From CALAZP01 sp964410725 (GTDB lineage Bacteria; Bacteroidota; Bacteroidia; Chitinophagales; Saprospiraceae): a stretch of DNA of 64,000 bases. The position numbers and the translations under genes are program-made. The DNA lies in contig CAYPID010000008.1 in assembly GCA_964410725.1 (NCBI GenBank), forward strand, positions 1 through 64,000. The letters are read 5' to 3'. Numbering within the stretch: position 1 is the first letter of the stretch; each line of letters opens with the position of its first letter. The notes under the pieces are model-generated. The model saw nothing but the letters and a program-made list of their open reading frames with translations, searched no databases and was not told the origin of the DNA. Shown here in pieces: positions 27,946-36,278 of the stretch.

Positions 27946-28439
27946 TTATTTCTGCAATAGTAGCGACTGATGAAAATGGGGTAATTGGAAAAGATGGGCA
28001 AATTCCATGGTATTTGCCAGTTGATTTAAAATTTTTCAAACAAAAAACTTTAGGTCATCCCATAATTATGGGAAGGAAGAGTTTTGTTTCTATTGGACGG
28101 GCTTTGCCAGGAAGGACCAATATTATTGTGACCAGAAATCCATATTTTATTGCTTCGGGGTGTTTAGTGGTAGACTCCTTGAAGTCTGCTTTGCAATTGG
28201 CCTCTATACAGGAAGGCAAGGAAGAGGTTTTCATTATCGGAGGTGGAGAAATCTACCAACAATCCTTGCCGATTTGGAATCGACTGTATTGGACGAAAGT
28301 TCACCTCAAGGCAGAGGGGGACACCTTTTTCCCAAAGATATCCAAGGAAGAATGGGACATTACTCGTGAGGATTTTAGAGAAAAAGATGAAAAGAATCCA
28401 ATGGATTGTACTTTTTATACATTGGAAAAGAAATTGTAA
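27942..28439 (+). CDS. folA: Dihydrofolate reductase
   Basis: 165 residues. It reduces dihydrofolate to tetrahydrofolate with NADPH. Key motifs are AIVATDENGVIGKDGQIPWYLPVDLKFFK (substrate site, with D at the usual acidic position), GHPIIMGRKSFVSIGRALPGRTNIIVTRN (NADPH site) and EEVFIIGGGEIYQQSLP (the GG cis-peptide region), and FxxE-type end segments. Its ATG overlaps the mrdA stop (ATGA), so translation is coupled to a cell-wall gene, an unusual partner for folate metabolism. Confidence 0.96.
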   Translation: MIISAIVATDENGVIGKDGQIPWYLPVDLKFFKQKTLGHPIIMGRKSFVSIGRALPGRTNIIVTRNPYFIASGCLVVDSLKSALQLASIQEGKEEVFIIGGGEIYQQSLPIWNRLYWTKVHLKAEGDTFFPKISKEEWDITREDFREKDEKNPMDCTFYTLEKKL

Positions 28440-28465
28440 AGTCCAGACTTTTAAGACTGTATGAG

Positions 28466-28491
28466 CATAGTTTTAGCAATAAAAAACTATG
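28466..28491 (+). promoter_or_regulatory. Hairpin covering the DUF2851 start codon
   Basis: CATAGTTTT (28466-28474) pairs perfectly with AAAACTATG (28483-28491) around an eight-base loop. The ATG of the next gene is the last three bases of the 3' arm. If folded in the mRNA it would hide the start codon. No long T-run follows it directly, so a terminator for folA is less likely. It may be chance in A+T-rich sequence. Confidence 0.35.
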
Positions 28492-29757
28492 AAAGAGGAA
28501 GTGCTTCACTATATATGGAAGCAAAGATATTTTGAACTGAGGGATTTAAGAACTACCACCGGTGCGGCATTAAAAATTTTGGATTTTGGGATTCCCAATA
28601 AGGATGCAGGACCAGATTTTTTAAATGCGGTTTTGAAGATTGGGGGAGTGAAATGGCATGGTCATATTGAGATTCACGTATATTCTTCTGCATGGTATTT
28701 GCACCAACATCATGAAGACCTCAATTATGAAAGCGTAATCCTTCATGTAGTTTGGACGGAAGACCAACCGATTAAAATTAAAGGAGGGCATTTACTTCCT
28801 TGTTTGGTTTTAAAGGACAGGGTAGCAGATTCGCTTTTATCAAAGTACCAAAAGTTAGCGAACAATAAAGATTCCATTCCCTGTTTTTCTTTTATATCTG
28901 GTATTGAGGCATCTGTATGGAGGTCTGAAATTCAGGTAATGGCTGTTGATAGGCTTGAGCGAAAAAGGAAAAGAATTCAAGAAGCATTGGAATATACTCA
29001 ATACGATTGGGAAACGGTACTTTATCAAATGTTAGCCAGGAATATGGGGTTTTATGTGAATAGTGAGGCCTTTTTGGATTTAGCCCAAAGAACCCCTTTA
29101 TCGCTCATTGCAAAATATCGAACTTCTTTAGTGCGATTAGAAGCGTTGTTATTTGGTCAAGCAGGTTTGTTAACAATGCAGGAGGCTGATGACTATGTAC
29201 AAGAACTATTAAAGGAATATAATTTTCTTAAGCATAAACACCAATTGGTACCCATGCGGGGCAATCAGTGGAAATTTTTGAGATTACGACCAGCTAATTT
29301 TCCAACTATCCGAATTGCTCAGTTTGCCAAAATCCTGTTTCAAACGCACCATTTATTTAGTAAATCACTTGCACTAAAAGAAGTTGGAGAAATAGAAAAT
29401 ATGTTAGAAGTTCAACCAGGGCCTTATTGGTACAACCATTTTATTTTTGGCAAGGAAAGCAAGGACCGTCATAAAAAAATAGGCAAAAGGGCTTGTCAAT
29501 TAATTTTGATTAACACCATTGCACCTCTTCTCTACACTTATGGTCATCTCAGAGGGCAGCTGCATTATAAGGAGAGGGCAATTAGCTTTTTAAAAGCATT
29601 ACCTCCAGAAGAAAATTCCATTATTCAACATTGGTCAAAGCTTGGAATTGTCGCTGAGCATGCTTGGGAAACTCAAGGGTTGATCGCACTTTGGAATGAA
29701 AAATGCAAAAAAAAACATTGTACATCCTGTGCAATAGGAAAAACCATTATTAATTGA
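28489..29757 (+). CDS. DUF2851 family protein
   Basis: 422 residues, cytoplasmic by composition. The start (LHYIWKQRYFELRDLRTTTG) and core (PNKDAGPDFLNAVLKIGG, KWHGHIEIHVYSSAWYLHQHHED, NYESVILHVVW) define DUF2851, a Bacteroidota/Chlorobi-type family of unknown function. The conserved D...GPDF...W.G.IEIH pattern with acidic residues and histidines resembles a metal-dependent nuclease core, though that is my inference. The C terminus has CKKKHCTSCAIG, a cysteine cluster that may bind zinc or an iron-sulfur cluster. It lies 49 bases after folA, with a hairpin over its start. Confidence 0.85.
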   Translation: MKEEVLHYIWKQRYFELRDLRTTTGAALKILDFGIPNKDAGPDFLNAVLKIGGVKWHGHIEIHVYSSAWYLHQHHEDLNYESVILHVVWTEDQPIKIKGGHLLPCLVLKDRVADSLLSKYQKLANNKDSIPCFSFISGIEASVWRSEIQVMAVDRLERKRKRIQEALEYTQYDWETVLYQMLARNMGFYVNSEAFLDLAQRTPLSLIAKYRTSLVRLEALLFGQAGLLTMQEADDYVQELLKEYNFLKHKHQLVPMRGNQWKFLRLRPANFPTIRIAQFAKILFQTHHLFSKSLALKEVGEIENMLEVQPGPYWYNHFIFGKESKDRHKKIGKRACQLILINTIAPLLYTYGHLRGQLHYKERAISFLKALPPEENSIIQHWSKLGIVAEHAWETQGLIALWNEKCKKKHCTSCAIGKTIIN

Positions 29758-29794
29758 ATAAGGCAATTCCCAAAAAAAGTGTGATTTTGTGATA

Positions 29795-30862
29795 ATGCTT
29801 CAGAAATACTTAATAAAAACATTACTTTTCCCTTTAGCGCTCTTATATGGGTTGGGAGTGGGATTAGTAGACTGGTTTTATACCATTGGACTTTTAAAGG
29901 GGATAGCCTTTAATATTCCTGTTGTTTCTATCGGAAACCTCTCGGTAGGAGGAACAGGTAAAACACCGCATATAGAGTGGTTGATTAGGTATTTTAGAAA
30001 CTATATGCAGGTAGGGGTAATTAGCAGAGGCTACGGAAGAAAAACCAAAGGGTATTTGGAGGTTTCAGTAGACATGGTTGCTCGGCAAACTGGTGATGAA
30101 CCCCTTCAATTTAAAAGGAAATATCCAGATACAGCGGTGGCTGTATGCGAAAGCAGGACCTTTGCAATACCACAATTGTTGTTGGGTCACCCAGAATTGA
30201 AATTAATATTATTAGACGATGCGTACCAACATAGATCGGTAACTCCCGGCATAAATATTTTGCTTACTCAATACAAGAATCCATATACTGATGATTTTCT
30301 GTTGCCCATTGGAAGGTTGAGGGAATGGAAAAAGGGATACAAAAGGGCTGATATTATTGTGGTCACCAAGTGCCCAAGAGAGTTAACTGTAGAAGTTAAA
30401 AAAACCTGGGAGAAAAAGTTAAAACTATTGCCTCACCAGCAATTGTTTTTTTCGTACTACCGATATGGGCAGCCCTATTATTTTTTTGATGGTACTGTTC
30501 GGTTAAATATTTCTGAACGACCTTCTCTTTTGTTGGTTTGTGCCATTGCAAGAACAGATTACCTTTTAGAACACTTGAATCAAATATCAAAAGAGGTTGA
30601 GGTGATGGAGTTTGAGGACCACCACTTTTTTAGCAAATATGAAGTTTCAAGAATGGCAACCTTTTTCAGAAATATGGAAAGCAACAATAAAGCAATTATC
30701 ACTACTGAAAAGGATGCGATGCGATTAGAGCAGCATGCAGATTTTTTAAGAGAGAATAAATTACCCATCTTCATTTTACCAGCAATGGTTGAGTTTCATT
30801 TTGGGGAGGGAGAGGAATTAATCAATCGAATTAAAGAGTTTTTGTTGGCGTTTAAAGTATAA
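29795..30862 (+). CDS. lpxK: Tetraacyldisaccharide 4'-kinase
   Basis: 355 residues from ATG 29795 (a GTG at 29789 is the alternative). It phosphorylates the 4' position of the lipid A precursor at the inner membrane. An N-terminal hydrophobic helix (about 8-25) is followed by the P-loop SIGNLSVGGTGKTPHIEWL and ISRGYGRKTKG, then LLDDAYQHRSV (family DDxxQHR) and NILLT...LPIGRLREW. FEDHHFF and TTEKDAMRL complete the pattern. Length is slightly longer than E. coli LpxK (328). The next gene, an acyltransferase, starts 10 bases after it. Confidence 0.95.
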   Translation: MLQKYLIKTLLFPLALLYGLGVGLVDWFYTIGLLKGIAFNIPVVSIGNLSVGGTGKTPHIEWLIRYFRNYMQVGVISRGYGRKTKGYLEVSVDMVARQTGDEPLQFKRKYPDTAVAVCESRTFAIPQLLLGHPELKLILLDDAYQHRSVTPGINILLTQYKNPYTDDFLLPIGRLREWKKGYKRADIIVVTKCPRELTVEVKKTWEKKLKLLPHQQLFFSYYRYGQPYYFFDGTVRLNISERPSLLLVCAIARTDYLLEHLNQISKEVEVMEFEDHHFFSKYEVSRMATFFRNMESNNKAIITTEKDAMRLEQHADFLRENKLPIFILPAMVEFHFGEGEELINRIKEFLLAFKV

Positions 30863-30872
30863 CTCCAAAAGT

Positions 30873-32156
30873 ATGAGGATTGTAATTTACCAAACGTTAA
30901 AAATTATTGCCAAGATTGGGCTGAGGTTATTTTATCCATTTAAGGTCAAGAGGAGTCAAAACTACTTTAAAACTCCTGGTCCGTTGATTCTTATATCCAA
31001 CCATCCTAATACTTTAATTGACCCTCTTTTGGTAGCGACTTCTTTTTACCGAAGGTTATCTTTTTTGGTCAATGCGAGTTTATTTAGAAATCGATTATTA
31101 GGGCCATTGTTACAGTTTTTTTATTGTATCAAGGTAGAGCGCAAGCAAGACACGAATGGGAAGGCGGTCAACAATGAAGAGGCTTTTGAACAAGCTAATC
31201 GACATTTAAAAGAAGGTGGGGCTATTTATATTGCACCAGAGGGAACTAGTGTGACTGGGAAGAAAGTATTGCCGTTTAAAACGGGCACTGCAAGAATAGC
31301 CAAAAGTGCTTTTATGACTATGGACAAGGAGCAAGATTTGCATATCCTTCCGGTGGGATTGACGTATAGGAATCCCTCATTTTTTGGGTCGGAGGTGGCT
31401 ATTATGGTTGGAGAACCCATATCTATTAGACAAAACTGGAGCCTAATATCTAGTGAGGGGTTTGAGGGAATTCGAAAATTTACGCAATTATTAGAAAAGA
31501 GGATTAAGCAATTGGTCATTCATTGCGATTCGGACAAGGAGGAGGAGCTTTTAGATAGATTAATGGAGATTGGGGCTAATTCAAAGAAACTTAGTTTGAG
31601 GAACTGGTATGAAAAGGGTAAAGTTCTTTCGGCGGAAATTAAAATTTTAAAGGAGCAGTCCCCAGATCACTTTGAGGATTTAAATAAAAAAGTACAGGAT
31701 TATTTTGGGAAATGTCAAGATTTAGGAATAACAGATTATGGTGTGAGTAGAAAACATAAAAGAGGAATTGTTGCTTTATGTATTTTGTTAACTTTTGGTT
31801 TTCCATTCTTTTGGATAGGTCTTCTTAGTCACCTTGTGCCGGTTGGATTACTGGTTTGGATTTCTAGGAATTTTAATAAGTATGTAGAATATGAGGCGAC
31901 TATTCAATTGGTAGGCGGGATACTTCTGTTACCCTTTTTTTACTTTTTGCAAGTAAAGATTACCGCATTATTTCTTTTTGGGAATTGGCCAACATACATG
32001 TTATTAATCACTATAGGTACGGGATTGTTAGCCATTTTTTATAGCCGATGGTTAAAAAAAATGGAACAAAGGTGGGCCGTTTTTACTAAAGATTTAACAG
32101 AATTAGAGCGGGGGAGAAAGGAATTGATAGAGGGTTATTTGATGGCGTATAAATGA
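30873..32156 (+). CDS. PlsC-family glycerolipid acyltransferase with C-terminal membrane region
   Basis: 427 residues. The acyltransferase domain (about 30-200) has the catalytic motif SNHPNTLIDP, in which five residues separate H44 and D50 instead of the usual four, as in fungal-type glycerol-3-phosphate acyltransferases. Motif III is IAPEGTSVTG and motif IV is HILPVGLTY. A helical segment follows, then two to four membrane spans (about 295-405). It likely acylates glycerol-3-phosphate or lysophosphatidate in the membrane. Cotranscribed with lpxK (10-base gap). Its last 22 bases overlap the convergent polyferredoxin gene. Confidence 0.88.
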   Translation: MRIVIYQTLKIIAKIGLRLFYPFKVKRSQNYFKTPGPLILISNHPNTLIDPLLVATSFYRRLSFLVNASLFRNRLLGPLLQFFYCIKVERKQDTNGKAVNNEEAFEQANRHLKEGGAIYIAPEGTSVTGKKVLPFKTGTARIAKSAFMTMDKEQDLHILPVGLTYRNPSFFGSEVAIMVGEPISIRQNWSLISSEGFEGIRKFTQLLEKRIKQLVIHCDSDKEEELLDRLMEIGANSKKLSLRNWYEKGKVLSAEIKILKEQSPDHFEDLNKKVQDYFGKCQDLGITDYGVSRKHKRGIVALCILLTFGFPFFWIGLLSHLVPVGLLVWISRNFNKYVEYEATIQLVGGILLLPFFYFLQVKITALFLFGNWPTYMLLITIGTGLLAIFYSRWLKKMEQRWAVFTKDLTELERGRKELIEGYLMAYK

Positions 32157-33412
32157 TCAAAAGGGTCAGCCTCATTCTGAAAATTAGGCCCTTTGTCAGT
32201 GGTTAGACGAAGCACGCCTCTTGGGCATATAGACTCACATATTCCGCAACCTACACAGGAAGATCGCTTTATATCTTTTCCCGAAAGGGCATAAGCTCTC
32301 ACGTCAATTCCCATTTCGCAATAAGTGCTGCAATTTCCGCAGGCAATGCAAAGAGAGGCATTAGATTGGATGCGAAACCGGCTTAGAAATTTTTGTTGAA
32401 ACCCTAGAATCGCGGCCATGGGACATCCAAAACGGCACCACACGCGATTGCCTAAAATTGGGTAAAACCCCACGCCAATAACTCCAGAAAAAAGAGAACC
32501 TATAAGGAATCCATAAGCAGTCCTTAAGGTATAGGGATCGATTAAAAAGGGGGGCCATTGAGTGAAATGAGCTTGAATTAAACCTAAACTAGTGATCAGA
32601 GAAAAGCCTAGAAAAATTCTTTTGGCGATGAGGGGAAGACCAATAAATCTTGGTTGATCAAGGCTCATCCATAAATAAAATAACAGCAGAAAAGAAATGA
32701 CACCCAAGGAGAAAATGAATTTATTTTCCAAATAGCTATGGAGAACGGAAACGGTCATTAGAAAAACGATAAAAAGAATAGGGTAAATGAGCCAACGTTC
32801 TAATTTCCAAGCTAATGAAGATTTGTTTGAATATTGACGAAAGGCATCACCCGCGGTTTCCGCAAGGCCACCACAACCACACACCCATGAGCAGTACCAG
32901 CGTTTTCCATATTTATAGGTTAGCAGAGGGGATATCACCAAGGTTAATAAAAGGCCAAAAGACAGCATTAGCAAGCCAACTTGTCCAGAATTAATTAGTC
33001 CATCTAAGTGCCAATCAAAAAAATAATAGTAATTCAAAGGCCACATATTTTTTAAATCGAGGTAGGGATAATTTAATCTTTGCAGAAATTCAGGAATTAG
33101 AAAGGCGAAGCTCAATTGGAAGAACATTACGGAAAGAGTCCTTATTAATTGGTAAGAATTATTGCGATGTTTAATTATAAAAACAATCCCAAAGCTTAGG
33201 ACAAAAAAAGTATAAAGGCAGCCATAGACAAACCATTGGGATGCGGGTGCTTTTTTTAACCAAAAGCTCAGCGGATCGAATAATCCGATTAAGCCTACAT
33301 TGGAAGTTTCGGAGCGAAGACCCAACCCTTCGGGAAAAAAATAAATTACCACATAAAAACTTGTTAGCAGAACACCGATAGTGATCCTCCAGACAGGAGA
33401 TATTTTATTCAT
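32135..33412 (-). CDS. Membrane polyferredoxin (NapH/NosR-like 4Fe-4S protein)
   Basis: 425 residues with about eight to ten membrane spans. In the middle YCSWVCGCGGLAETAGD and near the end VWCRFGCPMAA match the paired CxxxC motifs of NapH/NosR/RdxA-type proteins. Two ferredoxin-type clusters follow: CIACGNCSTYCE and CVGCGICESICP. Such proteins pass electrons between membrane quinol and partner enzymes. It overlaps the FAD oxidoreductase upstream by 8 bases, so the two are likely one module. I cannot name the physiological acceptor. Long-known relatives act in nitrate or nitrous oxide respiration, but no nap or nos gene is in this window. Confidence 0.88.
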   Translation of the reverse strand: MNKISPVWRITIGVLLTSFYVVIYFFPEGLGLRSETSNVGLIGLFDPLSFWLKKAPASQWFVYGCLYTFFVLSFGIVFIIKHRNNSYQLIRTLSVMFFQLSFAFLIPEFLQRLNYPYLDLKNMWPLNYYYFFDWHLDGLINSGQVGLLMLSFGLLLTLVISPLLTYKYGKRWYCSWVCGCGGLAETAGDAFRQYSNKSSLAWKLERWLIYPILFIVFLMTVSVLHSYLENKFIFSLGVISFLLLFYLWMSLDQPRFIGLPLIAKRIFLGFSLITSLGLIQAHFTQWPPFLIDPYTLRTAYGFLIGSLFSGVIGVGFYPILGNRVWCRFGCPMAAILGFQQKFLSRFRIQSNASLCIACGNCSTYCEMGIDVRAYALSGKDIKRSSCVGCGICESICPRGVLRLTTDKGPNFQNEADPFDHLYAIK

Positions 33413-34682
33413 GGCTGATTTCCTTTAGTAAGTTAATCGAGGGAAAAAAATCAAGGTTATTTTGATAAGCAATACGATGAAGGTTTTTTAAAGCCATTTC
33501 TATACTTATGCCTTCCTTTAACCAATTCGTAATCAAAGAATAATCAATTCTCAGCCCCATTGAAAGCACCCCTGATAATTGATTGGTAGCCTGGTTATAA
33601 GCCAACCGCAAAGAATGGAGTTGTTTAGAATTTTGATAAAAATAACTGCTGAAATTACTTGGTGCATTCAGTGGAACATGCCCACATAAGTGAAATTCTA
33701 AGTTGAAAAACTTGGCGGTATTGTGCCATATTCCTTGTTGGTATGAAGCGAGTTTTCCAGACAAGTTTATTCCTGCGATTCTTCCCATGGATTTGGCTAC
33801 ATACCAATTTGCTTCGATGGTTTTTCTTTCAGGCTGGCAAGAATTCAACTCGGCACAATCTCCTGCTGCATAGATGTTTTCGACATTGGTTTGCATCTGG
33901 CTATTTACCAGAATACCACGCCTTATTTGGAGGGGACTTCCCTCTAAAAAATTAATATTAGGAACAACGCCGGTTCCCAGGGCAATAAAATCTGTAGAAA
34001 GAGTTTGGTTTTTGTCAGTAATAAGCGTGTGATAAGGTCCATCCTTTTCAGGGGCAAGCAACTCTTTGATAGCAGTGTTTAAAAATAGAGGAATTCCATT
34101 TTTTCTGAAGACATGGTGAACCAAAAGACTTTCTTCTTTGGGAAGAAAATGTTGTGCAAAACGGGACTCTCTTATAAAAAGTTTGGGCTTTTTATGAACG
34201 TAATTCATCATTTCCACCAGTTCGGATGCAATTAGGCCACCGCCAATTACTACTGGTTGTTTAGCACCTTTAATATTGGATTTTAAGGATTGCAAATCCT
34301 TCCAATGATAAAAGTTGTGAATTCTATTCCGATTAGTATTAGCCCAATCTGGAATATATGGTTTGGATCCGGTAGCAATCAGTAAGTAATCGTAAGGTAT
34401 AGGTTTGTTGTCACGGGTTATAAGGACATTTCTGGGGACATCAACAGCAGTAATGGAGGCTTGCAAAAGTTGAATATGATTAGCTTCAAAAAAGGATAAG
34501 GGATAGGGTATCACTTCTTTTTCGCCTAATTGATCCATAAAGACATACATCATAGCAGTCCTGGCGAAAAAAACGGGTTGTTCCTCAGAAATTATTAGAA
34601 TGGGTGCATTGGTGTTTTTACGAATGGTTATAGCAGCTTCAATACCCGCAATTCCATTACCTAGAATTACAATTTTATTCAT
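33405..34682 (-). CDS. NAD(P)/FAD-dependent oxidoreductase
   Basis: 425 residues. Two dinucleotide folds are visible: FAD site KIVILGNGIAGIEAAITIRK at the start with YDYLLIATGSKPYIP, and NAD(P) site PVVIGGGLIASELVEMM in the middle. The second FAD motif NIYAAGDCAEL is near residue 270. The shape is that of the nitrite-reductase/rubredoxin-reductase group. The C-terminal 110 residues do not form a standard dimerisation domain I can name. No redox-active disulfide is evident. Overlaps the pterin synthase upstream by 4 bases and the polyferredoxin downstream by 8, suggesting it feeds electrons from NAD(P)H to that membrane protein, or the reverse. Confidence 0.9.
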   Translation of the reverse strand: MNKIVILGNGIAGIEAAITIRKNTNAPILIISEEQPVFFARTAMMYVFMDQLGEKEVIPYPLSFFEANHIQLLQASITAVDVPRNVLITRDNKPIPYDYLLIATGSKPYIPDWANTNRNRIHNFYHWKDLQSLKSNIKGAKQPVVIGGGLIASELVEMMNYVHKKPKLFIRESRFAQHFLPKEESLLVHHVFRKNGIPLFLNTAIKELLAPEKDGPYHTLITDKNQTLSTDFIALGTGVVPNINFLEGSPLQIRRGILVNSQMQTNVENIYAAGDCAELNSCQPERKTIEANWYVAKSMGRIAGINLSGKLASYQQGIWHNTAKFFNLEFHLCGHVPLNAPSNFSSYFYQNSKQLHSLRLAYNQATNQLSGVLSMGLRIDYSLITNWLKEGISIEMALKNLHRIAYQNNLDFFPSINLLKEISHE

Positions 34683-35086
34683 GCTGGGAATTCAACATAG
34701 TTTCTAGGTGTTTCATAAAGTCGGATAGTGAGATCGTAGTTATTATCCAATTTACTCCTCAGGATGTTGTAGATCACCACACAAATATTTTCGGCTGAAG
34801 GCATTAATGTTGCAAATTCTTTCGTGTCTAAATTGAGATTCTTATGATCAAATCGGTTCTCAACCTCTTCTTCAATTAAATCTTTGAGGATTTTTAAATC
34901 TATAACATAACCGGTATCAGGATTAATTTCACCAGTAACTTTTACCTCTAGCTCGTAGTTATGGCCATGGTAATTTTTGTTGTTGCAAGGCCCAAAGATT
35001 TGGGCATTTTTTTCATCAGACCATTTGGGGTTGTGTAAGCGATGCGCAGCATTGAAATGGGCTTTTCGGAAAACTGAAACTTTCAT
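34679..35086 (-). CDS. 6-pyruvoyltetrahydropterin synthase / QueD family enzyme
   Basis: 135 residues. Zinc ligands H15 (FNAAHRL), H40 and H42 (YHGHNY) are in place, as are the catalytic C34 (FGPCNN), the D80-H81 pair (FDHKNLN) and E125 (YETPRNYVEF). The order GPCNNKNYHGHNYELEV is closer to eukaryotic-type PTPS than to E. coli QueD, so the product may be a tetrahydropterin instead of the queuosine precursor. Length matches PTPS (about 140). First gene of a minus-strand operon with the FAD oxidoreductase and polyferredoxin (4-base overlap). Divergent from holB with 39 bases between. Confidence 0.9.
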   Translation of the reverse strand: MKVSVFRKAHFNAAHRLHNPKWSDEKNAQIFGPCNNKNYHGHNYELEVKVTGEINPDTGYVIDLKILKDLIEEEVENRFDHKNLNLDTKEFATLMPSAENICVVIYNILRSKLDNNYDLTIRLYETPRNYVEFPA

Positions 35087-35125
35087 GCTTTTCTATGTAT
35101 TTTTACGAAAATAAGGAATCGGATT

Positions 35126-36259
35126 GTGAAATTCAATTGGATAGCAGGACAAGAGACCGTTAAAGAAGGGCTCAAAAAATTAGTTGGGGAAGAAAAAATC
35201 CCTCATGCGTTGTTATTCCTAGGAAATGAAGGTGTTGGTCAGTTGGCCCTTTCTATTGCCATTGCAGGATATATTTTATGTAATCAAAGGACCAAAGAAG
35301 ATAGATGTGGCATATGTCCATCCTGCAAAAAGGTAGACCAATTAATTCATCCAGACTTACACTTTTCTTTTCCATTTGCAGGCAGCAAAGAGATAAGTGA
35401 TAATTTCCTGTTAAAGTGGAGGTCTTTGGTGAAAGAAAGAAATGGATACTTTAGCTATAACGATTGGATGAAGGTTTTGGAGGTGGAGAATAAGCAGGGT
35501 AACATTAATAAAGAGGAATGTGTAAATATTTTAAAAAAATTAAGCTTAAAAACTTTTGAAGGGAATAAAAAAATAATGATTATTTGGTTGCCTGAATATT
35601 TGGGAAATGAGGCGAATAGGTTGTTGAAGTTAATTGAAGAACCACCGGATAATACTGTTTTCATTTTAGCTACTGAAAATAGTGAAGGAATTCTACCCAC
35701 TATCTTGTCCAGATGTCAGCTGTTTAAGTTAAATCCGGTACAGGTGGAAGACGTATTTAATAAATTGCAATTGTATTATCCTGAGGAACAAGAAGGTAAA
35801 CTAAAAACTGCTGCCATGCGTTCTGAAGGTAAGTTGGGGCAGGCTTTAAAAATCGTAAAGCAAGAAGTCGATGATTTAGATGCTTTATTTTTAGAGTGGT
35901 TTAGAAAGTGTTACAAGGGCAATGGGATTGAATTAGTGGAGTGGGTGGAATCATTTGTAAAGTTTGGGCGAGAAGAGCAAAAACGATTTTTCAAATACGG
36001 CCTACATTTTAACAGAGGATTAATGCTTCACTTTTGTGGGTTGAGTAGCCTGAACATGATAACGGCGGAAGAGGAGAAGGTTTTTAAAAGAATGATAGAA
36101 AACGGAATAATTGATTTGGATAAAATTAATTTGATTTCAGATTTATTTTCGGAGACGGCATACTCGATAGAAAGGAATGCGAATCCAAAAATTTTGTTTT
36201 TGGATGTCTCTATAACTTTGAATAAGATATTACGGACCGATAGGCGAAATACTGCTTAA
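35126..36259 (+). CDS. holB: DNA polymerase III delta' subunit
   Basis: 377 residues starting at GTG 35126; I see no in-frame ATG near the N terminus. Part of the clamp loader that opens the DnaN ring. The AAA+ domain begins HALLFLGNEGVGQLALSIA, in which the P-loop lysine is replaced by Gln, as expected for delta', which does not hydrolyse ATP. The zinc module is CNQRTKEDRCGICPSCKK, followed by HPDLHF. IEEPPDNTVFILATE and ILSRCQLF (the SRC motif) are present. It leads a plus-strand set with the ricT-like gene (19 bases later) and lpdA. Confidence 0.93.
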   Translation: MKFNWIAGQETVKEGLKKLVGEEKIPHALLFLGNEGVGQLALSIAIAGYILCNQRTKEDRCGICPSCKKVDQLIHPDLHFSFPFAGSKEISDNFLLKWRSLVKERNGYFSYNDWMKVLEVENKQGNINKEECVNILKKLSLKTFEGNKKIMIIWLPEYLGNEANRLLKLIEEPPDNTVFILATENSEGILPTILSRCQLFKLNPVQVEDVFNKLQLYYPEEQEGKLKTAAMRSEGKLGQALKIVKQEVDDLDALFLEWFRKCYKGNGIELVEWVESFVKFGREEQKRFFKYGLHFNRGLMLHFCGLSSLNMITAEEEKVFKRMIENGIIDLDKINLISDLFSETAYSIERNANPKILFLDVSITLNKILRTDRRNTA

Positions 36260-36278
36260 ATGGTAAAAAAAAATTTAA

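Noticed and set aside
35126..36259. HolB with a P-loop lysine replaced by Gln looked like a damaged gene
   Set aside because: Delta' normally lacks a working P-loop, so this is ordinary.
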